Shown: positions 23,723 through 32,490 of the stretch, piece by piece
Layout: each line of letters opens with the position of its first letter
Numbering within the stretch: position 1 is the stretch's first letter
NCBI RefSeq assembly: GCF_005886875.1
Contig: NZ_PNBY01000073.1
Coordinates: forward strand, 1-61,900
Direction of reading: 5' to 3'
DNA: 61,900 nucleotides
DNA from: Pseudoalteromonas aurantia
GTDB taxonomy: Bacteria; Pseudomonadota; Gammaproteobacteria; Enterobacterales; Alteromonadaceae
Program-made: the position numbers and the translations under genes
Notes under the pieces: generated by a model
Told to the model about the DNA's origin: nothing
The model's database searches: none
The model's input: the letters and a program-made list of their open reading frames with translations, nothing else

Positions 23723-24517
23723 ATGCAAATTGTTATTCTTAATGACGCAATCGAAGTTGCAGCCTATGGCGCAGATATTTTTACCGCTCAGTTAAATCGA
23801 AATGCAAGGTCCATTTTAGGCTTGGCTACAGGCTCAACTCCTGTTGCTTTATATCAAGCATTGATTGAACGTAATCAAGCTGGAGATGTGAGCTTTAAAG
23901 AGGCTACGTCTTTTAACTTAGATGAATATCTTGGCTTAGATGGTAGTCACCCACAAAGTTACCGTCACTTTATGAATAGTCAGCTTTTTGATCATATCGA
24001 TATAAATAAAGCGCACACATATGTTCCACCGGGAGATGCAAAGAATCCGGTTGCCGCATGTCATGAGTATGAAGAGAAGATTGCAGAAAAAGGCGGGATT
24101 GATATTCAGTTGCTAGGTATTGGCCGTAATGGACATATCGGTTTTAATGAACCTTCGTCTGGATTAACGTCAAGAACCCGTGTTAAAACACTAACCAAAG
24201 CAACGATTGATGATAATGCACGTTTCTTTAAACCTGATGAATATCAGCCTCATTTGTCTATTACAATGGGTATCGGCACAATTTTAGACGCTAAGAAAGT
24301 GGTTTTATTGGCAACAGGTGAAAATAAAGCTGAAGCCATTCAGGCGATGATTGAAGGTCCATTGACTGCAGCTTGTCCGGCATCTGCACTGCAAATGCAC
24401 CGAGATGCCGTTATTGTTATTGATAAAGCAGCGGCAAGCAAACTTAAAGATATTGAGTTTTACCAACATATTGAAGCTGAAAATCAGAAGCTTCAAGCTT
24501 ATTTAGCTTCTCTGTAG
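23723..24517 (+). CDS. nagB: Glucosamine-6-phosphate deaminase
   Basis: NagB converts glucosamine-6-P to fructose-6-P and ammonia, the last step feeding GlcNAc into glycolysis. The 264 residues contain [14 protein letters not shown], the catalytic [19 protein letters not shown] segment and [13 protein letters not shown] with the ring-opening His. Asn stands where E. coli NagB has Asp141 (N-G-H here, D-G-H there), as in Bacillus-type enzymes. It is a true hexose-6-P isomerase-fold NagB, not the SIS-domain NagB-II of Shewanella. A terminator follows. Confidence 0.96.
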   Translation: MQIVILNDAIEVAAYGADIFTAQLNRNARSILGLATGSTPVALYQALIERNQAGDVSFKEATSFNLDEYLGLDGSHPQSYRHFMNSQLFDHIDINKAHTYVPPGDAKNPVAACHEYEEKIAEKGGIDIQLLGIGRNGHIGFNEPSSGLTSRTRVKTLTKATIDDNARFFKPDEYQPHLSITMGIGTILDAKKVVLLATGENKAEAIQAMIEGPLTAACPASALQMHRDAVIVIDKAAASKLKDIEFYQHIEAENQKLQAYLASL

Positions 24518-24541
24518 TGTAAAAAATTACACTGTAGTTTT

Positions 24542-24563
24542 AAGCCCGAAAGGGCTTTTTTTT
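24542..24563 (+). terminator. Terminator after nagB
   Basis: AAGCCC-GAAA-GGGCTT forms a tetraloop hairpin and is followed by a run of T. Confidence 0.88.
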
Positions 24564-24669
24564 GATCTATTGCTCCAACTTCTTTGGAACACTCTTAATC
24601 TCTTGAAATAGTTTTGCTTTATCCTCTGTTATGATAGCGTTGGGCTAAATATTTAACAGGGAACCGTCT

Positions 24670-25584
24670 GTGCTACATTATACCGAAATGCATTTAAATC
24701 GTGCTTCTAGTGAGCGAAAAAGTAACGATTGGATCATTGCGCAAATGCGCGGTGATAGCCACTGGCTTTTGATAGATGACGACAAAAATTTGGTAGACAC
24801 TGAGACATGCCAGCTCATTACGTTATCATTCAGTGAAGTCAAAGAGTTTCATTTAGATAATGCAGTATTTCTCGGACTTGATGGTCAGGAAAGTTATTTT
24901 GCGTTAGATATTAGTAAGAGTGCGAATAAAGATCATCTGACACTCCCTCACGGCGCACATTTTGTGGATATGCGTCAGGTCGGCCCGCAATTACCACCAA
25001 CTATGGCGTCTGTTGGTGTGTTAGCTAAAGGGCTGTGCTATTGGCACAATACACATCAGTTTTGCGGCCGTTGTGGGACTAAAAATATAAGTGTTGAAGC
25101 TGGGCATGCCCGTAAATGCTTAAATCCTGAGTGTCGACATATGACATTTCCTAGAACGGACCCCGCAGTCATAATGTTGGTAACACATATGTTCAGCGAT
25201 GGTATAGAACGCTGTTTACTTGGTCGTCAAGCTCAATGGCCTGATGGGGTTTATTCGACGTTAGCCGGGTTTGTAGACCCTGCTGAGACGCTTGAACAAG
25301 CTGTTATTCGAGAAGTTAAAGAAGAAGCAAATATTGACGTTGCAGAAGTGAAATATTTGGCTTCTCAACCATGGCCATTCCCAAGCTCTTTGATGCTGGG
25401 TTTTATTGCGAAAGCAACGACAACCGATATTGCTGTTGAACAAGATGAACTTGATCATGCACAATGGTTTTCCCGTTCAGAATTAGACGCATTTTTAGAG
25501 TGGGGAGTGGATGCACCAGGTTTTAAGTTAACACGTAAAGATTCAATATCTCGCTATCTTCTAGAACATTGGCGAGCATCTTAA
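24670..25584 (+). CDS. nudC: NAD(+) diphosphatase / deNADding enzyme NudC
   Basis: NudC hydrolyses NADH and removes NAD caps from RNA. The GTG start is chosen because AGGGA precedes it by about 8 bases; an ATG 18 bases later lacks such a site. The 304 residues have a zinc ribbon (CGRCGTK, then CLNPEC), a Nudix box (GFVDPAETLEQAVIREVKEEANI) and the NudC signature SQPWPFPSS. It is longer than E. coli NudC (257) through an extended N-terminal domain. metC begins 10 bases downstream, so the two are probably one transcript. Confidence 0.95.
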   Translation: MLHYTEMHLNRASSERKSNDWIIAQMRGDSHWLLIDDDKNLVDTETCQLITLSFSEVKEFHLDNAVFLGLDGQESYFALDISKSANKDHLTLPHGAHFVDMRQVGPQLPPTMASVGVLAKGLCYWHNTHQFCGRCGTKNISVEAGHARKCLNPECRHMTFPRTDPAVIMLVTHMFSDGIERCLLGRQAQWPDGVYSTLAGFVDPAETLEQAVIREVKEEANIDVAEVKYLASQPWPFPSSLMLGFIAKATTTDIAVEQDELDHAQWFSRSELDAFLEWGVDAPGFKLTRKDSISRYLLEHWRAS

Positions 25585-25594
25585 AGGTTAAAAT

Positions 25595-26764
25595 ATGAAG
25601 AAGAATACAAAATTGATCAGTTCTGGTCGAAAGAGCCAGTATACGCACGGGGTTGTAAATCCCGTCGTGCAAAGAGCCTCGACCGTGGTGTTTGATTCCG
25701 TTGCTGAATTACATGAGGCAGTTAAAGGGCGGGGTAATCGTACGTTGTTTTATGGGCGTAGAGGCACGCAAACACATTACGCGCTGCAAGATGCTATTAT
25801 GGAGTTAGAGAATGCTGCAGGGTGTGCGTTATATCCATCAGGTGCCGCTGCCATTAGTCAATCTTTACTGTCGTTTTTAAAATCAGGCGATCACTTACTC
25901 ATGGTGGATACTGCTTATGAGCCTACGCGGGACCTATGCGATAAGATTTTATTAGGGCTAGGGATCACGACGACCTATTATGACCCTATGATCGGAGCTG
26001 GAATTAAGGCTTTAATACAGCCTAATACTCGGGTGCTTTTTTTAGAGTCTCCTGGTTCCATAACTATGGAAGTACAAGATGTACCAAGTTTGGTTGCGGT
26101 TGCCAAGCAATATGATTTAATTACGATGCTAGACAATACATACGGCAATGGCTGGCATTACAAACCGTTGGATCATGGTGTTGATATTAGCATTCAAGCA
26201 GCGACAAAATATATTGTGGGTCATTCCGATGTCATGATGGGGGTTGCGGTTGCAAATGAAGCGCTGTGGCCAACATTAAGAGAGCATTCATATCTACTCG
26301 GTCAGTGCACATCAGCCGATGATGCGTATTTGGCACTGCGTGGGTTACGTACTATGCCGGTAAGATTAGCACAACATGAAAAAGCTGCATTAAAGGTGGC
26401 GCATTGGTTGGAAACTCACCCGCTGGTGGATCATGTGCGTCATCCTGCATTGCCGAGTTGCCCAGGGCATGAGCATTTTATACGTGACTTTACGGGGAGT
26501 AATGGACTATTTTCTTTTGTTATGAAGCAAGGCAATCAAAAAGCGATTAACGCATTTTTAGATGGCTTACAGCATTTTAAAATGGGTTTTTCTTGGGGCG
26601 GATATGAAAGTCTCGTCACTGCGAATAAGTCGATGGCGGCTCTGCGCACGACAACAGGGTGGCAGGATGGTCCAATAATTCGTTTGCATATTGGTTTAGA
26701 AGATGTAGAAGATTTGATTACTGACTTGCAGCAAGCGCTAGAAATATATGAAAGTCATTGTTAA
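25595..26764 (+). CDS. metC: Cystathionine beta-lyase
   Basis: MetC cleaves cystathionine to homocysteine, pyruvate and ammonia in methionine synthesis, using pyridoxal phosphate. The 389 residues match E. coli MetC (395). Family features are the YGRRGTQTHYALQ region, YPSGAAAISQSLLSF, LDNTYGNGWHYKPLDHG, and the PLP lysine in AATKYIVGHSD. The closing SWGGYESL and RLHIGLED are also typical. It follows nudC by 10 bases. A 13-bp hairpin without a T-run separates it from convergent bcp. Confidence 0.95.
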   Translation: MKKNTKLISSGRKSQYTHGVVNPVVQRASTVVFDSVAELHEAVKGRGNRTLFYGRRGTQTHYALQDAIMELENAAGCALYPSGAAAISQSLLSFLKSGDHLLMVDTAYEPTRDLCDKILLGLGITTTYYDPMIGAGIKALIQPNTRVLFLESPGSITMEVQDVPSLVAVAKQYDLITMLDNTYGNGWHYKPLDHGVDISIQAATKYIVGHSDVMMGVAVANEALWPTLREHSYLLGQCTSADDAYLALRGLRTMPVRLAQHEKAALKVAHWLETHPLVDHVRHPALPSCPGHEHFIRDFTGSNGLFSFVMKQGNQKAINAFLDGLQHFKMGFSWGGYESLVTANKSMAALRTTTGWQDGPIIRLHIGLEDVEDLITDLQQALEIYESHC

Positions 26765-26787
26765 GTAATGAGATTATTAACCTAAAG

Positions 26788-26819
26788 GTAAGCATTCACA
26801 CTGAGTTGTGAATGCTTAC
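26788..26819. terminator. Hairpin between convergent metC and bcp
   Basis: GTAAGCATTCACA pairs perfectly with TGTGAATGCTTAC around a 6-base loop. There is no T-run, so it is a weak intrinsic terminator or a 3'-end stabilising or Rho-related structure. Confidence 0.55.
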
Positions 26820-26832
26820 TGCACAGCATTTT

Positions 26833-27306
26833 TTAGCTGTTGCTGCTTATGTAGTCAAGCACAACTTGGTGATGCTCTTTGGTCTTAAATTTATTGAAAA
26901 CATGCTTTATGGTGCCGTCTTTAGCGATTAAAAAGCTTAGGCGGTGAATGCCATCATACTCTTTACCCATGAACTTTTTTAACCCCCAAACACCAAAAGC
27001 ATCAGCAATGGCGTGGTCTTCATCTGACAATAAGTCAAAATTCAGTTCTTTTTTGGTTTCGAAGTTTTTGAGTTTCTTCACTGGATCTGGGCTTATACCC
27101 ACAGCAACAGTATTTAGCTGAGCGAGTTGTTCTTTATGATCTCGCAGCTGCTCCGCTTGTACGGTGCAACCTGGTGTCAGTGCCTTTGGGTAAAAGTAAA
27201 CTAAAACTTGATGTTCGGTCAGCAAGGTTGCAAGCTCTACCACTTCGTCATTTTGGTTTTTTAAAGAAAATAAAGGGGCGTTATCGCCTTCAGTGAGTGT
27301 ATTCAT
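26833..27306 (-). CDS. bcp: Thioredoxin-dependent peroxiredoxin, Bcp/PrxQ type
   Basis: This 157-residue peroxiredoxin reduces hydroperoxides. The peroxidatic Cys47 is in FYPKALTPGCTVQAEQLRD. The resolving cysteine that many PrxQ proteins have five residues later is Gln-Ala-Glu here, and the protein has no other cysteine. It should work as a 1-Cys enzyme or through a partner thiol. It lies 11 bases after gcvR on the same strand, a gene pair known from E. coli. Confidence 0.94.
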   Translation of the reverse strand: MNTLTEGDNAPLFSLKNQNDEVVELATLLTEHQVLVYFYPKALTPGCTVQAEQLRDHKEQLAQLNTVAVGISPDPVKKLKNFETKKELNFDLLSDEDHAIADAFGVWGLKKFMGKEYDGIHRLSFLIAKDGTIKHVFNKFKTKEHHQVVLDYISSNS

Positions 27307-27317
27307 TAATGTTTTCC

Positions 27318-27851
27318 TTAGCGAATGCGTCTTAGTACATAGTCTACGTTGAGTACACCAGAAAGATCTTCAAATTTAATCTTAAATGCGTCAACGTCAA
27401 CATCTGTTGGAATATTTATTTCAAGCTCACAACGCATATGAGTTTCGTCTGCTTCTTCATATGTATCTGACTTTAATGAACAAATATTAATACTTTGTTC
27501 CGCAAAAAAACGCGTTATTTTACTCAGTGTGCCGGGCATATCAATACCATGGTATTCAAGGGTATACCCTGCACTGAAGTTACTATGCTGATGAGCGCTT
27601 GTACGCTTCATCATGGTGAGTAAGCCAAGTTCCATACCCTTTACGGGCAGCGTATGCTCAACACGGCTAATAGCTGACATATCGCCACTGAGGAGCATGA
27701 TAAAGGTAAATTCATTACCTAAAATAGCGATGCGGCTGTCTATTATATTGCAGTGACAATCACTGACTAACTGGGTCAACTCACTGACAATACCTGAGCG
27801 ATCTTCACCGATGGCTGTTAATACCAGTTGTTGGTTTTCAAAAGCAGTCAT
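27318..27851 (-). CDS. gcvR: GcvR-like ACT-domain regulator of glycine cleavage
   Basis: The 177 residues consist of two ACT domains (about 6-80, opening LVLTAIGEDRSGIVSELTQL, and about 93-175, opening YHGIDMPGTLSKI). GcvR in E. coli binds GcvA and blocks activation of the glycine cleavage operon. The first gene of a two-gene unit with bcp, it is divergent from bamC. dapA, which lies between these genes in E. coli, is absent here. Confidence 0.9.
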   Translation of the reverse strand: MTAFENQQLVLTAIGEDRSGIVSELTQLVSDCHCNIIDSRIAILGNEFTFIMLLSGDMSAISRVEHTLPVKGMELGLLTMMKRTSAHQHSNFSAGYTLEYHGIDMPGTLSKITRFFAEQSINICSLKSDTYEEADETHMRCELEINIPTDVDVDAFKIKFEDLSGVLNVDYVLRRIR

Positions 27852-28198
27852 TCAAGGTGCCTAAATTTATGCCTATACCACTGAATGCCATAAGACAATC
27901 TAGCAATACGACGAATAATTGATATTTAACCAAAAATAGTACCATAGTTGGCGCATAAACACATGGTTGATTTTGTTATAAGGGCTTTAAATATGCAATA
28001 AATTAACGGCTTTCTTGTGTTTAGTGGCTTGGGAAAGTACCATAGTGTCGTTTTTTCGTTTGTATAGGCTAAGTGCTTCACTAATAATGTCGCAATCTTG
28101 ATATAGGCGTAAATTTATATTTTACAGTGAACCAAATCAGCATTCCTCACTCATAGTAATGAATTAAAATATAACGGGTTTGCTAAGGAGAATAATCA
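27852..28198. other. Intergenic region between gcvR and bamC
   Basis: These 347 bases contain no open frame resembling dapA, the gene expected between gcvR and bamC in E. coli. They must hold the divergent promoters. A clear AAGGAG ribosome site for bamC lies at 28185-28190. I see no other convincing element. Confidence 0.6.
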
Positions 28199-29260
28199 GT
28201 GCAGTATTGGATCCCTAAAGCGTTGACAGTTGGTGTGATTCTTGGTTTGTCTGGGTGTAGTGTATTTGTTAACGACGCGCATAATGAGCGGAACTACCGT
28301 GTTAATGATGCAGTTAAAGCACCAGTTCAATTAGAGCAACCATATCAAGATCCAACATATAAAATGGATGTGGCAACGTTTAAAAATGACCCAGAGGCGA
28401 AGAGTTTCCGTCCACCACAGCAAGTACTAACACTTGCAGCTGGTAGTTGGGTTGAAGAAAATGAAACTGTTGCGCGGGTCTATTTTGATAAAAATGATGG
28501 CATTGATGATTTAAATCAGTTTATTTTTCAAGCGATTGATAGCGTTATGCTCAATAACAAAACGGCTATATCGCGGGATAAACTGACTGAAGGTGGTGTT
28601 GATACGGATTGGTATTCTTTAATTCAGCCAGTTGATGGTTGGTTTTGGGAAGATAAAAAACTAGTTTCTGAGCAACGAATTAAGTTCGTTATTGAGCAAA
28701 AAGAGCATCAACGTACAGCGTCATTAAAGGCCGAGTTAATCGATTATCGTAGTGATAGTCAACCTCTTAGTGAGTTGTTGCAACAACAATTAGAGGTGAG
28801 GGCTTTAAATGAAGTTATTGCTGAGTTTGATTACCTATATCGTTTGCTGCAAGTTGAGCTTCGCAAGCAACAAGGTGTATTGTCTTTGAATCTTGGGTTT
28901 GATGATAAAGGCAATGGTGCTTTGATTACAGAGCAAAGCAATGAAGCTGTGATAGATAGGTTTACAGGGTTTTTGGAGCGTATAAACTTTACTGTCATTA
29001 AGATTGATCGTGAGTCAGGCTTAGTATCTGTGCGTTATGAAAAGCCAGATGATAGTGTTTGGGATTCAATTTGGGGTGATGATGTATTATTGTTGCCTTT
29101 AAGCAGCGGTGATTACACGATCCGTGTTGCGAAAACGAAAGAAACGACTACTTCGTTGACTTGGCGTGACGCAGCAGGCGATGTTTTAGACTCTGAAGTG
29201 ATGGCGCAATTACAGCAATCATTATTGCTGGTGCTTCGCGAGAAAGGGTTAACTATTTAA
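28199..29260 (+). CDS. bamC: Outer membrane assembly lipoprotein BamC
   Basis: BamC is a lipoprotein of the BAM complex that inserts beta-barrels into the outer membrane. The GTG start follows AAGGAG by 8 bases. A lipoprotein signal ends in LSGC (Cys20). The N-terminal NERNYRVNDAVKAPVQL segment matches the disordered BamC region that binds BamD. Two helix-grip domains follow. The 353 residues compare with 344 in E. coli. It is probably transcribed alone, with a terminator at 29277-29304. Confidence 0.88.
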   Translation: MQYWIPKALTVGVILGLSGCSVFVNDAHNERNYRVNDAVKAPVQLEQPYQDPTYKMDVATFKNDPEAKSFRPPQQVLTLAAGSWVEENETVARVYFDKNDGIDDLNQFIFQAIDSVMLNNKTAISRDKLTEGGVDTDWYSLIQPVDGWFWEDKKLVSEQRIKFVIEQKEHQRTASLKAELIDYRSDSQPLSELLQQQLEVRALNEVIAEFDYLYRLLQVELRKQQGVLSLNLGFDDKGNGALITEQSNEAVIDRFTGFLERINFTVIKIDRESGLVSVRYEKPDDSVWDSIWGDDVLLLPLSSGDYTIRVAKTKETTTSLTWRDAAGDVLDSEVMAQLQQSLLLVLREKGLTI

Positions 29261-29276
29261 TCATTCTGTTTTTAAA

Positions 29277-29304
29277 AAAGAAAAGAGCTTAGGCTCTTTT
29301 CTTT
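29277..29304 (+). terminator. Terminator after bamC
   Basis: AAAGAAAAGAGC pairs with GCTCTTTTCTTT around a TTAG-G loop, with further T residues after. It lies about 20 bases before the next gene. Confidence 0.75.
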
Positions 29305-29324
29305 GTTTTTGTAGGCAAAATATA

Positions 29325-30698
29325 ATGACAACACAATTGAGTGGCGATAAGTCTTTGGACCTTCGCACATTATTCGCTTTTATTGTCCCATCGTTAATCG
29401 GTGTTTTTCTATTTATGACTCCGGTTGCGATTGGCGAGGCAATGACCATTCCGATTGCAGTGATGGCTAAATCTTTACAGGCTTTTGTTGCTCCTTTTAT
29501 CAGTGAGCTGATCCTTGGCATCATTTGTTTAACCGGCCTGATGAGTGCTGTTATTAAAGTGGTAAAACCTAATTGGTTAGAAAGAGTACCATTAGTACAG
29601 CATCTCTTTGATGTGAGCTGGATATGGTTAATAACGCGGTTGTTTGGGGCTGCGTTTATAATTATGACTTTCTTTAAAGTTGGTCCTGAGGTTATCTATT
29701 CAGAACATACGGGTGCTTTGGTTTTAAACGACCTATTACCCGTATTATTTTCAGTGTTTATTTTAGCGGGCTTATTACTCCCTTTATTATTGAACTTTGG
29801 GTTATTGGAGTTGGTTGGAACCCTACTCACACGTGTTATGCGCCCCTTGTTCGGTGTACCGGGCCGCAGTGCTGTGAATTGTGTGGCATCATGGTTGGGT
29901 GATGGCAGTGTGGGTATATTGATGACGGCGCGTCAATATGAAGATAAGTATTATACTCAACGAGAAGCGGCTGTCATAGGTACAACCTTTTCGGCAGTAT
30001 CAATTACATTCTGTCTTGTTGTTATTGGCCAGGTCAAACTAGAGCACTTGTTTGCACCTTTTTATTTGACTGTTTGTTTAGCGGGTCTGGTTGCTGCGAT
30101 CATTGTGCCGCGCTTACCGCCGTTACGGTTTAAAAAAGATATTTATATTGATGGAACGCCCGTTGATGTCGATGCTGAGTCAGTCCCAGAAGGGAAGACC
30201 CTATTTACTCACGCACTCGACGTGGCTTTAGCGAAGGCGAGAAAAGCGCCAGGTGTCAAAGGTACTTTACAAGAAGGAGTGACGAATGCACTTGATATGG
30301 TTTTTGCTGTCTTACCTGTTGTGATGGCTGTGGGGACATTTGCACTGATAGTGGCTGAACATACCAGTATATTCCAAATTTTAGGCACGCCATTCGTACC
30401 GTATTTAGAGCTGTTACAGGTGCCTGAAGCCGCGCAGGCTGCGCAAACAATTGTGGTTGGTTTTGCCGATATGTTTATCCCTTCGATATTGGCGGCCAGT
30501 AGTATTGACAGTGACGTCACTCGCTTTATTGTTGCGGCAATGAGTGTAACTCAATTGATTTATATGTCAGAAGTAGGTGCTTTATTACTTGGCAGTAAAA
30601 TACCAGTTAATCTATTCGAGCTATTTGCTATTTTCGTCCTGAGAACGTTAGTGACTTTACCTGTGATAGCATTGATGGCGCATTGGTTGGTTGGATAG
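29325..30698 (+). CDS. YjiH-family nucleoside-recognition (Gate) membrane protein
   Basis: The 457 residues have about 10-12 membrane segments. Duplicated Gate-type segments contain PGRSAVNCVASWLGDGSVGILMTARQYE and, in the second half, VVGFADMFIPSILAA. These are features of YjiH-like nucleoside recognition proteins, a family of unknown transport function. A weak terminator follows at 30732-30758. The small gene on the opposite strand overlaps that terminator. Confidence 0.85.
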   Translation: MTTQLSGDKSLDLRTLFAFIVPSLIGVFLFMTPVAIGEAMTIPIAVMAKSLQAFVAPFISELILGIICLTGLMSAVIKVVKPNWLERVPLVQHLFDVSWIWLITRLFGAAFIIMTFFKVGPEVIYSEHTGALVLNDLLPVLFSVFILAGLLLPLLLNFGLLELVGTLLTRVMRPLFGVPGRSAVNCVASWLGDGSVGILMTARQYEDKYYTQREAAVIGTTFSAVSITFCLVVIGQVKLEHLFAPFYLTVCLAGLVAAIIVPRLPPLRFKKDIYIDGTPVDVDAESVPEGKTLFTHALDVALAKARKAPGVKGTLQEGVTNALDMVFAVLPVVMAVGTFALIVAEHTSIFQILGTPFVPYLELLQVPEAAQAAQTIVVGFADMFIPSILAASSIDSDVTRFIVAAMSVTQLIYMSEVGALLLGSKIPVNLFELFAIFVLRTLVTLPVIALMAHWLVG

Positions 30699-30731
30699 CC
30701 AGAGCATAGAATAAACTAGACAACAGAGGAA

Positions 30732-30758
30732 AGGCGCTTAATCAGTGTCTTTTTTTTT
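30732..30758 (+). terminator. Terminator after the YjiH-family gene
   Basis: AGGCGCT and AGTGTCT form a 7-bp stem with two G-U pairs, followed by nine or so T residues. It overlaps the last codons of the opposite-strand DUF2897 gene, where the T-run encodes lysines. Confidence 0.5.
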
Positions 30759-30899
30759 GTCGTCACTGTGAAGCTGTTTGTTTAATTTCTTTTTAACTTC
30801 AAACTTAGTGGCATATTTCAATAATGCGATATTGCTCCAAATAATACCGAGTACGCCTGCGATGATTAAGATGACTTGCCAAGTTTCTAACTGCTGCAT
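30738..30899 (-). CDS. Small single-pass membrane protein, DUF2897-like
   Basis: This 53-residue protein starts MQQLETWQVILIIAGVLG. It has one membrane segment (about 8-26), then the conserved-looking SNIALLKYATKF and a lysine/aspartate-rich cytoplasmic tail. This matches the layout of the DUF2897 family as I recall it. A GGAG ribosome site lies 6 bases before the ATG, supporting translation. Function is unknown. The ending lysine run is encoded by the T-run of the opposite-strand terminator. Confidence 0.75.
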   Translation of the reverse strand: MQQLETWQVILIIAGVLGIIWSNIALLKYATKFEVKKKLNKQLHSDDKKKDTD

Positions 30900-31102
30900 A
30901 TGGTTCTCCGACTTACTAATAATCCTTATTGTACTGTGCTTTGGCTAAAAAGCGAGTGCCCAATGTGGCGCCCGCTAACAATGAATTAAATCAATGTAAA
31001 ATTATGCCTTTTTCCAAAGCAATTTTAACGTTAACTTGATATTATTCACTTCTCAGTCAGGCCTGTCATTTTAGGCTAGCATATTTATAATTTTGGGACA
31101 GG

Positions 31103-32446
31103 GTGAGTAGTCAACTGATGGAACATGTATTAATCTGGCCGGCACAATATCCGTTATTATTACGTGGATTAGCTGAACAAAATGGTGCTTTTATCCTTGA
31201 TGCGTTGGAATCATGGCCTGTTTGTGGTACATCAATCGATGAGCAAGGGGTTGAAAGTACTATCTTACCTCCTGCATTTTATTTACTTTGGCTAAAACCG
31301 TTAGAACCATTTGAGTCTTGTTATTTTCAACACATCGATGAATATGATGAACAGCAGCAGGTATACACTCAACAGCTTTTTGAGCACCTTGACTCGACTG
31401 ATATGACTCGACAATCTCTGACGATAACGTTGTTAGAGAGGTTGAAAGGCTATAGTGACCTGCAATTACAGATAGACAGCGTATCTACTCCTTCATTTTA
31501 TGAGCTACTAACTCATAGGCGCTATTTTCAAACCATGACTTGGGCTTTATCTCAAGGCGTAAAGCTCACTGGAGCTGACCTCTGTGATGCCTGGAGTAAT
31601 GAAGATCTGCGTAGTGGGATCATTGATGTATTACCTGAGTGTGTTACTAATATTACAGAAACAATTCAGCTAGCTACAGAGCATTTGCTTAAAGGGGAAG
31701 AGTACTACTCTTTACTGCGTGAGTTATGTGATGAAAGTGAGTTGAGTAGTTTACTTGAACAAGCATTACTGGCCCATGTTATAGACCCTCAAGCGAAACA
31801 GTCAACCTTGATAGCTTTTATTAGCCAAGGGGCAAAAGGACATGCAAAAGATGATGTCGGGCGCTCTGCTTTTATGTGGGCAATTGAAAAAGGCTTTGTT
31901 AATGTTGTTGAACAACTTTTACCCTATCAAGATATCACTTGTATCGATGACATGGGAGAAACTTATTTACATTATGCTGTAAAGTCGAACCTACCGAGTA
32001 TGGTAAAATTAATACTTCACGCAGGCTGTGATCCTCATCAACGTGATGTTCATGATCAGACAGCTTACAGACTCACAATGCAAAATGGTGCATTAGCAGC
32101 GCGAAAAGTACTTGAAGAACATGGGATCATTGAGTTATCGGAAGATGCGCAGTATAACAAAATTCGACAGGTGCATGGTTTGTATGCTTTAGTGACATTA
32201 CTTTTGCCCCTTCAGTTATTCTTTTTCTTTCATGATAGCTTAAGTGCAAAGCAAGAGTTTGTATGGGGTGCTGCATTGCTGGGTGGGAGTATTTTTGCGA
32301 TTGCACGTGGTGTGCGAAGAGGGCCGTTGTATCCATCAAAGCCACACCCTTGGTCTCTTAAAGGCTTAAGTGCATTAAGCTGGCTGAGTATCAGCTTACA
32401 GAGTATGTTTTCACTATTAGTGCTTATCACATTGTTGGGTGTCTAA
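31103..32446 (+). CDS. Ankyrin-repeat protein with C-terminal membrane segments
   Basis: The 447 residues have a poorly recognisable N-terminal domain (about 1-240; opening LIWPAQYPLLLRGLA). About three ankyrin repeats (about 250-350) follow, with motifs such as GRSAFMWAIEKGFVNVVEQLL and GETYLHYAVKSNLPSMVKLIL. Two or three membrane segments close the protein (about 358-378, 388-405, 425-446). A GTG start at 31103 is given; an ATG at 31118 is equally possible. It may be a membrane-tethered interaction module. No partner is evident from the neighbours. Confidence 0.78.
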   Translation: MSSQLMEHVLIWPAQYPLLLRGLAEQNGAFILDALESWPVCGTSIDEQGVESTILPPAFYLLWLKPLEPFESCYFQHIDEYDEQQQVYTQQLFEHLDSTDMTRQSLTITLLERLKGYSDLQLQIDSVSTPSFYELLTHRRYFQTMTWALSQGVKLTGADLCDAWSNEDLRSGIIDVLPECVTNITETIQLATEHLLKGEEYYSLLRELCDESELSSLLEQALLAHVIDPQAKQSTLIAFISQGAKGHAKDDVGRSAFMWAIEKGFVNVVEQLLPYQDITCIDDMGETYLHYAVKSNLPSMVKLILHAGCDPHQRDVHDQTAYRLTMQNGALAARKVLEEHGIIELSEDAQYNKIRQVHGLYALVTLLLPLQLFFFFHDSLSAKQEFVWGAALLGGSIFAIARGVRRGPLYPSKPHPWSLKGLSALSWLSISLQSMFSLLVLITLLGV

Positions 32447-32460
32447 TATTAGGCACCCAA
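32435..32460. terminator. Near-perfect dyad at the convergent ankyrin/DUF2069 3' ends
   Basis: TTGGGTGTCTAAT and ATTAGGCACCCAA form a 13-bp dyad with one G-T mismatch and almost no loop. It includes the stop codon of the ankyrin gene. There is no strong T-run, so intrinsic termination is uncertain. Confidence 0.45.
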
Positions 32461-32490
32461 GATAAAGGGTTTTTAGCTTATAAACAGCGA

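Larger units (their letters stand above)
30699..31102. other. Intergenic region holding a small gene
   Basis: These 404 bases are not empty. They contain the DUF2897 small gene on the minus strand (30738-30899) and the plus-strand terminator at 30732-30758. The remainder (30900-31102) should hold the divergent promoters for that gene and the ankyrin gene. Nothing else is evident. Confidence 0.65.
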
